Shown: positions 55,301 through 64,000 of the stretch, one piece after another | Layout of the letters: each line of letters starts with the position of its first letter | How positions within the stretch are numbered: the stretch's first letter is position 1 | Origin: Sphaerolaimus hirsutus | Taxonomy: Eukaryota; Nematoda; Chromadorea; Monhysterida; Sphaerolaimidae | Assembly: GCA_964036195.1 (NCBI GenBank) | Contig: OZ038452.1 | Location: 8,178,704 to 8,242,703 of the forward strand | Reading direction: 5' to 3' | DNA length: 64,000 nucleotides | The notes under the pieces: generated by a model | Database searches by the model: none | Told to the model about the DNA's origin: nothing | Seen by the model: only the letters and a program-made list of their open reading frames with translations | Position numbers and translations under genes: made by a program

Positions 55301-58300
55301 ATTCACGGGGATCGGAACGCGCGAAAACATTCAAAACCATGACTGGAAATCTACCACTAACACACCAAAACTCTAACCTTAAAGCTGCCAAACCGCCGTT
55401 CCGCCGTCACTTTTTGTCCGAATTTCGTCTGCTTCGCAGGATTTGAAGCAGCGGCATTTCGTTGCGTCATTTTGTCGGCGAATTAGCGAAAAAGTAACGG
55501 CAGCCAATATATTCAATTATTAAAATATTCAAGTAAAAGAACGGCAGACTCCAATTGAACGGCACCTCCAATAGAACGGCAGGTAGAATAACGTTTGGAG
55601 TGTGCCAAAACACAAAAATAAATCGTAAAGTGATGATAAGAACATTCAAAGCATTCAAATGGGTGTTTAATTCTCAAATGAATGCTCTAATGTTAAAATA
55701 TTGCTCAAGTTCTTTAAAAAATAAAATGCTATGTTGAAATGAGAAATCTGTCAAAAAATTGGTGGAAAAAATAGAATGGCAGCCTCCAATAGAACGGCAC
55801 CTCTAATAGAACGGTAGGTAAAAAAGTTGACGAAAAACTAGGACGGCGCTCTTCTATTAGAAGAAATACGGTAACTTGTGGTGGTCGGTGGTCGGATTTA
55901 CATCAAATTTTTGGTCAACATTAACAACTAAATAGGAAAGGATCCCTGAATATATGGCTGCGATAGCTCCACTCGTTAACAAGTTATTTATGCAAACGCG
56001 TAATTGTCACTTTACCACCACCCCCTGATAGGTTTCAAACGGGATCCACTTTTTCGGTACCCGGATCGGGATTGGGATTGTTTTTTTTTCTGTTTTTTTC
56101 TTCTCTCTCTTTATTTTCACAGCGGCATGCCAAAATGCGTGCGCGCGCGCCACTTATCCACCTTACTGATAAGGAAATCGGCAGACGCTTGCGTAATTGG
56201 TTGTAAAGCAAGGTTGTTGTAAACAATTATTGGTGTTTGCATGAAAAACTTGAGAACGAGTAGAGCTTTCGCAGCCATATTTTCAGGGATCCTTTCCCAT
56301 TTAGTTGTTAATGTTGACCTAAAGTTTGACGTTAATCGGACACCCCCACTGACAAGTTCGAAATCTAGAGCGTAGGTCTAAATTGCCGCACCCTGTATAT
56401 CGGATGCCAAACGTCGTGCCTAGTCTTTCCCCTCAAAAAGTGTGTCGCCTGTTCAAGTCACCTAATCAACCCTACACCCAACCCCTTCGTATAGGTGTGC
56501 TCGGCGTACAAGCGCGCCCGTTTCTACCTGTTCACGAACACGGAGCCGTTCGGCGCCGCCGGCGACGACCAGGGCGCTGCCGCCGCCCAGGACAGGGACG
56601 TGTTCAACGAGAAACCTCTGAAGACTGACATCATCACCTCCTTTGAGGTTGGTATTGAGATATAGTTGATGCTGGATAGATAAAATGAATTAATAGAATA
56701 GATAGTGTAGATTGTTAGACTGCCACTTATGTTTAGACTGCCAGGCCTTGTCGTTTGTCAGTTTTTTGCCGCCCACTTCATAAAATCAATCTGGTATCGA
56801 GCCTTTATCGAATGTTTGCATCCAAAATGTCACATCGCGTTGAACTTATTTTTCAACTTCAGAAAAATTTCATATTCGCAGTCGGCTGCATCAGATCGCA
56901 AGCTGACCGACACGTGCGTGTTGCACACCAGTTACGGCGACATTCACTGCAAGCTGTTCATGCGGCAGACGCCCAAAACTGTGGAGAACTTCGTGACGCA
57001 CGCGCGCCGCGGCTATTACAACGGGGTGGTCTTTCACAGGATCATCAACAAATTCATGATACAGACCGGCGATCCGACTGGTTAATAGAGTTTTCAGTTT
57101 CAGCTACGGTTTTTAACGCATTTCTCTGTGACCGATGTTTTTCTTTTCAAAGTAACATGATGATTTTAATTTTATATCACTTTAAGTTTCATATCATTTT
57201 CTCGTTTCATGTGCCAAATAAGCTTTGTCAATTTTACAAAATGCATTTTACAAGACACTTGACTGGCAAATCAGTCCATACCAGGGGTTTAGTGGATTTG
57301 GACCCCTCCGGGTGTTCAGATAGATAGTAAATCGCTCCTCCGGAGGAATCGATAGCACAAAAAATGGGGGGGGGGGTTCGAAGAAAAGGGAAATGTAAAC
57401 ACCTTCCCGGTCACGTCCGGCAGCCATTTTTTGATTTTACTTCTTATATCCTATCCCCAGTTCTACGGCGCCCCCGAGGCTGAAACTTGGGGGAGATATT
57501 GGCGCAACCCCCCTCTACTTCGCATGAATTGGGGGGGTCGCGGCGACCCCTCACAGGGTGGGATGCCCTAAGTGCAAATTTGTTTGTGGCTTTTTTGGTG
57601 TCCCACAGCAGGTCCGGCACCCGCTGATTTCTGAGCTGTGGGAGGGGTATGAGTCTAAAATTTTGGGGATGTGTTACCAACACCACTCCCCTACTATGCA
57701 CTATTCAATAATGTGAGATTAATGTGAAAAATTTCTCAAAAATTTGCTTATTCTCTAAAAAACACCACTCACCAATAGATGGATGACAAAAAAATTCACT
57801 TTTTGAAACTTTTTTATTAGACACTTGCAGAGATGGTTTACAATACTTTAAAGGGAATGGTTTGATGTTTAAAGTTACGTAAAGAACCATACCTCTAAAA
57901 TGCCTGCATTGCAAAATTTACTTGGGGGGAATTTCAAAGTGTAAATTTTGTAAATTTTTGTTCCTGCGATGATGTCATTATGATGTCAAAAAATTCACCC
58001 TAAGTAAATTTTGCAATGCTGGCATTTTAGAGGTATGGTTCTTTACATAACTTTAAACATTAAACCCTTCCCTTTAAAGTATCGTAAACCAGCCCTTTAA
58101 GTGTCTTATAAAAAAGTTCCAAAAAGTGAATTTTTTGTCATCCATCTATTGGGGAGTGGTGTTTCTTTGAGAATAAGCGAATTTTTGAGAAATTTTTCAC
58201 ATTAATCTCACATTATTGAATAGTGTATAGTTGGAGAGGGGTGTTGGTAACACATACCCAAAATTTTAGATTTATACCCCTCCCACAGCTCAGAAATCAG

Positions 58301-59639
58301 CGGGTGCCGGACCTGCTGTGGGACACCAAAAAAGCCACAAAAAAATTGCACTTAGGGCGACCCACCCTGAGAGGGGTCGCCGCGACCCCCCCCCCCAATT
58401 CATGCGAGGTAGAGGGGGGTTGCGCCAATATCTCCCCCAAGTTTCAGCCTCGGGGGCGCCCTAGAACTGGGGATAGGATATAAGAAGTAAAATCAAAAAA
58501 TGGCTGCCGGACGTGACCGGGAAGGTGTTTAGGTGAAAAACAGCTAAAAATAAATATATAAACATATATAGTGCACAAAATAGCTAAAAAATAGGCAATA
58601 AACACATGAACTAGCGATTTTGAAGGTGAAAAACTATCAAAAGGTATGAAAATTGGCGATTTTGAGCGAATATCGTGGTAAAATTTCTCAAAAATCGCTC
58701 CAGATAGATAGATAGCTGGACGATTTGGGGGGGGCAGGTTTAGGGGATAGTAGCCAAAAATTTGCCTCCGGGATAGATAGATAGCTGTCGGATTTGGCCC
58801 CCCAACCCCCCATACTGAACCCCTGGTCCATACCCCATTTGCACAGGCACCGGCACCGGGGGCGAGTCGATCTGGGGCGGCGAGTTCGGCGACGAGATCG
58901 TGCCCGAACTGAAACACGACCTGCCCTACACCATCAGCATGGCCAACGCGGGGCCCAACACCAACGGGTCGCAGTTTTTCATCACCGTCATTCCTTGTGT
59001 CAGTTCCGTTCTCTTCCTTTCGTTTCCGTACAGTCAGTGCGAAAGGAACTGGTCAACAATCAATCCCAATTAGATAAAATGTGTTTAACCAGTTTTTCAG
59101 TTGACCACTGAATTTCAGCTTAGCGTAGCTGCGTTTTGCACACGCATTTGTTTTTGTGTATACGCGGCGGACATCACACTTAGTATGAAAACCTACCATA
59201 ACCCATCTTAATTAGGAACCAAAAATTATAGTTTTTCATCATAATATTTCGTTTTTACTATTGAATAATTAATTACGAAACTTATCACAAGATTTTATTC
59301 AGTAAATTATGGTAGGTTTTCATACTAGGTGTGCTGTCCGCCGAGTATATGAAATGTGCTTCGACTCAAAATTCTACATTTTCAACTTTAGGTATATTCT
59401 CACTTCGATTTTCGCCTTCAAATAATGGTCTATATCACAATATCACGCAACTTAACTTATCGAAATTGCGAAAGCATTTGCGCGTTTTGTCGCAGCCGTG
59501 GCTGGATGGCAAACACACGGTGTTCGGGCGCGTTTTCCGCGGCATGGAGGTGGTCCAGACCATCAGCAAAGTGCCCGCCAACAGCAAGACTGGCAAGCCC
59601 AGGGAAGACATATCCCTCGTGTCTATTACGCTCAAGTGA
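49379..59639 (+). CDS. PPWD1: Peptidylprolyl isomerase with WD repeats (PPWD1)
   Basis: Thirteen exons: 49379-49628, 49922-50024, 50237-50340, 50537-50698, 51194-51324, 51794-52051, 52132-52211, 52274-52422, 52994-53142, 56495-56647, 56882-57080, 58847-58998 and 59496-59639, giving 677 residues. An acidic N-terminus ending PPAAKRRKV (nuclear localisation-like) precedes a WD-repeat region ([59 protein letters not shown]). A C-terminal cyclophilin domain follows from residue ~523, with active-site [16 protein letters not shown] (Arg566, Phe571, Gln574) and [14 protein letters not shown]1 is a spliceosome-associated nuclear cyclophilin. Introns 9 (3.35 kb) and 11 (1.77 kb) are swollen by foldback elements. 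Intron 1 contains a partial introner-family copy that does not define its borders. Confidence 0.97.
49740..49855 (+). mobile_element. Introner-family fragment, copy E, inside PPWD1 intron 1
   Basis: Starts GTGCCAATCCCACACCCTGA after TTACCTG and continues with ATGTCAAGCAAAGTGTC-like family motifs, but lacks a recognisable 3' half and the CCAG end. It lies within a larger intron, so it is a passenger copy. Confidence 0.75.
50060..50195. mobile_element. 136-bp TA-flanked MITE, ACCGTATATCCTCGAATAAG
   Basis: Starts TACCGTATATCCTCGAATAA and ends TATTCGAGGATATACGGTA. In PPWD1 intron 2. A truncated sister (ACCGTATTTCCTCGAATAAG) lies at 37400-37492 in EIF3B intron 11. Confidence 0.75.
51446..51600. 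repeat. Truncated CCGTATTTCTTCTAATAGAACGG element
   Basis: In PPWD1 intron 5: TACCGTATTTCTTCTAATAG followed by iterated CCTCCAATAGAACGGCA. The opposite end is missing. A full-length relative is at 55139-55874. Confidence 0.65.
53505..54677. mobile_element. Foldback element with ~360-bp arms
   Basis: In PPWD1 intron 9. The left arm 53505-53865 (TGTAAACTAAGTTTCTTATA ... CCGATGTGACCCGG) is the near-perfect reverse complement of 54318-54677, around a ~450-bp AT-rich loop. No transposase ORF; mirror ORFs in the arms are artefacts of symmetry. Confidence 0.85.
54840..55055. mobile_element. MITE, GGGCCACAC / GTTGTCAACTAGTGTG family
   Basis: In PPWD1 intron 9. The left end GGGCCACACGGACC and the right end CAACTAGTGTGTATGTGGGC are approximately inverted, with an ATGTCAACTAAATATAACCA interior as in 14815-15029. 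Confidence 0.68.
55139..55874. mobile_element. TA-flanked element of AATAGAACGGCA motifs
   Basis: Starts TACCGTGTTGCTTCTAATAG and ends CTATTAGAAGAAATACGGTA. Subterminal regions iterate CCTCCAATAGAACGGCA and its complement around a unique centre. In PPWD1 intron 9. Confidence 0.72.
57282..58825. mobile_element. hAT element with nested 1.1-kb palindrome
   Basis: Tips CAGGGGTTTAGT and ACTGAACCCCTG are inverted, flanked by the perfect 8-bp duplication GTCCATAC (57274-57281 and 58826-58833). The outer body has GATAGATAG motifs, G/C runs and a GGTGAAAAACTATCAAAAGG core shared with 43783-44271. A separate palindrome (57396-58531) is nested inside. In PPWD1 intron 11. Confidence 0.9.
57396..58531. 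repeat. Near-perfect 1.14-kb palindrome
   Basis: Runs from TAAACACCTTCCCGGTCACG to CGTGACCGGGAAGGTGTTTA with arms of about 560 bp and a centre near 57964. Arm differences are few single-base changes and run-length changes in G/C tracts. The TA at each end suits a TA-target foldback element. It is inserted in 57282-58825. Confidence 0.9.
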
Positions 59640-59798
59640 TATTTATTGTGCACCTGTGAATGTTAAAGTTTTTCTTTGTATTTACTTAACAATACTTTTT
59701 ACTGAAACTAATGGACGCCTTGAGTTCACTGAAAATAAATTACCGCAAATAAAATATTTCGTTTGTTGAATCTATCGTTGGTTGAGGCGTGTCGTAAT

Positions 59799-60035
59799 TA
59801 GTGATGTAAAGGCACCGGGGCACCGGTGCCCCGGTGCTGGGCACCGAAGGGCACCAGCACCGGTGCTGGTGCGGTGCCATTGCAATCTTCAGGGGTGCCA
59901 TGCCGGTGCCGGTGCCATTTTTTTCAGAATAGCACCGGTGCCGGTGCGGTGCGGTGCCATTTTTTTGCCGGTGCCAAAGGTGCTAGCACCAGGGCAAAGT
60001 AAAAGGCACCGGGAAAGGCACCGGCCAAGGCTTTA
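59799..60035. repeat. Truncated GGTGCC-motif hAT element
   Basis: TAGTGATGTAAAGGCACCGG at the left matches the tip of 13243-13779, followed by iterated GGTGCCGGTGC motifs. No right tip is recognisable. Confidence 0.65.
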
Positions 60036-60349
60036 TGTGCTGTGCAATTTTGTCCATAGTATGTGCTTATTCATATTTCAAAAAACAGCGATATATTTAC
60101 CCAACCGTTTTTGCCTATTTTGTAAACCTCCCATCAAATAAATATACCTACTGTGAAATCCATTATACCCGATACATGATCTGATGAGCGAATTTAAAAT
60201 TTTGTTGAATTTTTTTCATTTTTATATTTTATATTTATCTTACTTTTTTGTTCAAAATTTGTTGTCAGTTTATGACAGAGATAGTTCCATTCTCTGTACA
60301 GCAACGACTCCGATCAGTAGACAATAGTGGCTATGGACATTGTAGTAAA
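60036..60349. other. Spacer between PPWD1 downstream region and right arm
   Basis: AT-rich, no gene or motif recognised. Confidence 0.5.
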
Positions 60350-60830
60350 CTAGCAGGATTCTCTCCGACCTTCGGTCGGGTTTTGTGGTTCTCTACAATT
60401 AATACCATTGGAGAAAATATGATACTTTAGTTAAGTTTGCCCACATGCTAGGCATGTGTTTTGAAATGCGGTATGTAATCTACCAACAATAACAAGACCA
60501 ATACCAAAGATGCAATGTTTTGGAATGGATTTTTGTAAACTTCTGGAAAATGGTTGGGCATGAAACTCGGTAGTAAAATGTAGACAGTTTGCGATTTGGT
60601 ATGATGGTGTGCAGTGTGCAATCTGTGTGGTATAGGTTTTGTGATATGATAGTGTGGTTTTTGCAAGGTGTCAAACTTTGTTGTAATCTTCAATTGGTTA
60701 CATTTGTGCTTTGCTGTTCTTTTTGTGTTTGTAAATCCTTGTGGTATAAATTGTAGAGAACCACAAAACCCAACTGAAGGTTGGAGAGAATCCTGCTATA
60801 GGTACCCACTACTCAGAGGCTTGCAAAAAC
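60350..60830. repeat. Inner segment of right inverted arm
   Basis: Reverse complement of the left arm's 3055-4022 segment without the hAT insertion. It begins CTAGCAGGATTCTCTCCGAC with the GACCTTCGGTC hairpin, preceded by A, mirroring the left terminus exactly. The related hairpin end (CCAACTGAAGGTTGG) recurs at about 60770. Confidence 0.75.
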
Positions 60831-62270
60831 TGACACCCCAATGGGGACCCCCCTCCAAATGGCACCCCCTGGGGAACCTCCCAAAAGTGGCACCCCCTGG
60901 GAACCGCCCAAAAATGGAACCCCCTAGGGCCCCACAAATATGGCACCCCCTGAGGACCACCAGAAAATGGCACCCCTTAGGGCCCCCCCAAAAATGGCAC
61001 CCCCTTGGGACCCCATAAAAATAGCACCCCCTGGGGACCCCCCAAACATGGCACCCCCTAGGAACCCCCACAAAAATGGCACCCCCTGGGGACCCACCCA
61101 AAGTTGGCTCCCCCTGGGGACTCTCCAAAAATGGCACCCCCTGGGGACCCTGTGCATTCTGTGTGGTATAGGTTTTGTGATATGATAGTGTGGTTTTTGC
61201 AAGGTGTCAAACTTTGTTGTAATCTTCAATTGGTTACATTTGTGCTTTGCTGTTCTTTTTGTGTTTGTAAATCCTTGTGGTATAAATTGTAGAGAACCAC
61301 AAAACCCAACTGAAGGTTGGAGAGAATCCTGCTTTAGGTACCCACTTCTCAGAGGCTTGCAAAAACTGACACCCCAATGGGGACCCCCCTCCAAATGGCA
61401 CCCCCTGGGGAACCCCCCAAAAGTGGCACCCCCTGGGAACCGCCCAAAAATGGGACCCCCTAGGGCCCCACAAATATGGCACCCCCTGAGGACCAGCAAA
61501 AAATGGCACCCCTTAGGGACCCCCCAAAAATGGCACCCCTTAGGGACCCCCCAAAAATAGCACCCCTGGGGACCCCCCAAACATGGCACCCCCTAGGAAC
61601 CCCCACAAAAATGGCACCCCCTGGGGACCCACCCAAAGTTGGCTCCCCCTGGTGACTCTACAAAACCCAACTGAAGGTTGGAGAGAATCCTGCTTTAGGT
61701 ACCCACTTCTCAGAGGCTTGCAAAAACTGACACCCCAATGGGGACCCCCCTCCAAATGGCACCCCCTGGGGAACCCCCCAAAAGTGGCACCCCCTGGGAA
61801 CCGCCCAAAAATGGGACCCCCTAGGGCCCCACAAATATGGCACCCCCTGAGGACCACCAGAGAATGGCACCCCTTAGGGACCCCCTAAAAATGGCACCCC
61901 CTTGGGACCCCCCAAAAATAGCACCCCCTGGGGACCCCCCAAACATGGCACCCCCTAGAAACCCCCACAAAAATGGCACCCCCTGGGGACCCACCCAAAG
62001 TTGGCTCCCCCTGGGGACTCTCCAAAAATGGCACCCCCCTGGGGACCCCCCCCCTCAAAATGGCACCCCATATGGACCCCCCCCCCCCCGCAAAAAAAAA
62101 TATAGCACCCCCCTGAGGACCACCAAAAAATGGCACCCCTGGGGACCACCCAAAAAATGGCATCCCATGTGGACCCCCTTGAAATGGCACCCCCATATGT
62201 ACCTCCAGAAAATGGCACCCCCTGGAGACCCCCCAAAAATGGCACCCCATGGGGACCCCCTCTAAATCCT
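60831..62270. repeat. C-rich minisatellite with two internal segmental duplications
   Basis: Units such as AAAAATGGCACCCCCTGGGG repeat throughout. The array is broken twice (61146-61370 and 61656-61735) by re-duplicated stretches of the single-copy segment that ends GAGGCTTGCAAAAACTGACA, so the 60690-61145 block is partly triplicated. Long ORFs on either strand are periodic artefacts. Confidence 0.9.
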
Positions 62271-64000
62271 GTAAACACAGCCCCTAGTTTGGAAACTCCT
62301 GTAAACTCAGCCCCTAATTTGGAAAATGGTATGAATATTTCAAAAAATCACTATCATCAATCCACAAATACATCAATTCACAATTTTCAATTTTTTAGCC
62401 CCAGGGGTTAGACTTAAAAAGTTATGGTAATGTAGAGTAGAAATGGAGTGCACATCTCAAATCAGTGCAATAAAAACCCCACAAATGCATCATTTCACAA
62501 ATTGAAAGTTTTTGTGCCCAGGGGTTCATTATCAGGGTTTTAGTAATGTGGTGTCAAAATGGAGTGCATATTTGAAATCGCTACAATCAGAAACCCACAA
62601 ACACATCATTTTATGATTTGAAAATTTTTGGCCCTGGGGGTTCATTTTCAGGGTTATGGTAATGTAGTGTCAAAATGAAGTGCATATTTCAAATCAAGGC
62701 AATCAAAAAGCCACAAATGCATCATTTCACAATTTCTAATTTATTAGCCCCATGGGTTCAATTAAAGGCTTACAGTAATGTAGAGTTGAAATTGAGTCAT
62801 TTCAAATCAGTGCAATTAGAAACCTGCAAAATGCATCATTTCACAATAAGAAATTTTTGGGTCTAGGGGTTCAATTTCAGGGTTTTAGTAATGTAGTGTC
62901 AAAATGGAGTGCATATTTGAAATCGCTACAATCAGAAACCCACAAATGCATCATTTTATGATTTGAAAGTTTTTGGCTAAGGGGGTTCATTTTTATGGTT
63001 ATGGTAATGTAGTGTGAAAATGAAGTGCATATTTCAAATGAGTGAAATCAGAAACCTGAAAATTTATGATTTCACAAATTGAAAGTTTTTGGCTCCAGAG
63101 GTTCATTTTCAGGGTTATGGTTATGTAGTTTTCAGGGTTTTGTAGTGTCAAAATGGATTGCATATTTCAAATCAGTGCAATTAGAAACCCACATCAAATC
63201 ATTTCACAATTTCTAATTTTTTAAGCCCTGGGCATATTTGAAATTGCTACACTCAGAAACCCACAAATCCATCATTTTATGGTTTGAAAGTTTTTGGCCC
63301 AGGGGGTTCATTTTTAGGGTTATGGTAATGTAGTGTCAAAATGAAGTGCATATTTCAAATGAGTGCTTTCAGAAACCCGAAAATGCATCATTTCTCAAAT
63401 TGAAAGTATTTGGCCCCATGGGTTCATTTTTAGGGTTATGGTAATGTAGTGTCAAAATGGAGTGCATATATCAAATTGGTGCAATCAGAGACCCAAATTT
63501 GAAATCAGTGCAATCAGAAACCCAAAAATGAATGATTTCACAAATTGAAAGTTTTTGGCTCCAGAGCTTCATTTTCAGGGTTATGGTTATGTAGTTTTCA
63601 GGGTTATGTAGTGTCAAAACAGAGTGCATATTTCAAATCAGTGCAATTAGAAACCCACATTGAATCATTTCACAATTTCTAATTTTTTAAGCCCTGGGCA
63701 TATTTGAAATCGCTACACTCAGAAACCCACAAATCCATCATTTTATGGTTTGAAAGTTTTTGGCCCAGGGGGTTCATTTTAGGGTTATGGTAATGTAGTG
63801 TCAAAATGAAGTGCATATTTCAAATGAGTGCTATCAGAAACCCAAAAATGCATCATTTCTCAAATTGAAAGTATTTGGCCCCATGGGTTCATTTTTAGGG
63901 TTATGGTAATGTAGTGTCAAAATGGAGTGCATATATCAAATTGGTGCAATCAGAGACCCAAATTTGAAATCAGTGCAATCAGAAACCCAAAAATGAATGA
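62271..64000. repeat. Inverted ~130-bp tandem array (right arm)
   Basis: Starts with a remnant of the 29-bp unit (CCCCTAATTTGGAAA), then carries the inverse of the 1-2110 array (e.g. TTATGGTAATGTAGTGTCAA, TCAGAAACCCACAAATGCAT). It runs off the window edge. Confidence 0.9.

Noticed and set aside
4023-60349. The whole gene block as cargo of a giant Maverick- or Starship-like transposon
   Set aside because: Genes are ordinary intron-rich housekeeping and secreted-protein genes, with no polymerase, integrase, capsid or captain-type recombinase; only the inverted arms suggest mobility.
60668-62411. ORFs up to 221 codons in the right arm
   Set aside because: Same minisatellite artefact as in the left arm; codon periodicity follows the repeat unit.

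Overview
Eukaryotic nuclear DNA, most likely from a nematode outside the Caenorhabditis lineage. Two secreted cysteine-rich genes have typically nematode architectures: one combines EB-like, lustrin-type and degenerate Kunitz modules, the other carries DB-like modules. Coding exons are short and GC-rich, introns are AT-rich and packed with transposon relics, and splice sites are GT-AG. The species call is inference; another ecdysozoan is not excluded.

Layout. 1-4022 is a repeat arm built of nested tandem arrays. 5267-10058 (+) encodes a Ran-binding protein 3-like protein. 10059-15076 has no recognisable gene. 15077-21752 (+) is a 20-exon secreted multidomain gene, and 22374-28173 (-) a secreted DB-module gene convergent with it. 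Four housekeeping genes then follow head-to-tail on +: EIF3B (30284-38083), DBT, the E2 of branched-chain 2-oxoacid dehydrogenase (39342-43347), DOHH (46611-49091) and PPWD1 (49379-59639). 60350-64000 is a second repeat arm, the inverted counterpart of the left one. I rebuilt every model exon by exon; in each the summed coding length is a multiple of three.

The most interesting signal is a 140-195 bp palindromic element present at least six times. In three genes its ends coincide exactly with both splice sites of an intron: it starts with its own GTGCCA, giving the GT donor, and is followed by a copy of the target CAG, giving the acceptor AG. This is what an introner (an intron-generating transposon) looks like. 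A fourth copy splits a coding exon of the Kunitz/lustrin gene at CTG instead of CAG, so the expected acceptor AG is missing.

The non-coding space also holds at least thirteen non-autonomous hAT-type elements with 8-bp target duplications, many with interiors of degenerate short-motif repeats. There are also TA-flanked elements tipped ACCGTATT, several long near-perfect palindromes, and the two inverted arms around the gene block. Except for EIF3B and DOHH, which both act in translation (the latter through eIF5A hypusination), the genes share no obvious pathway; they look like an ordinary autosomal gene block heavily colonised by small DNA transposons.
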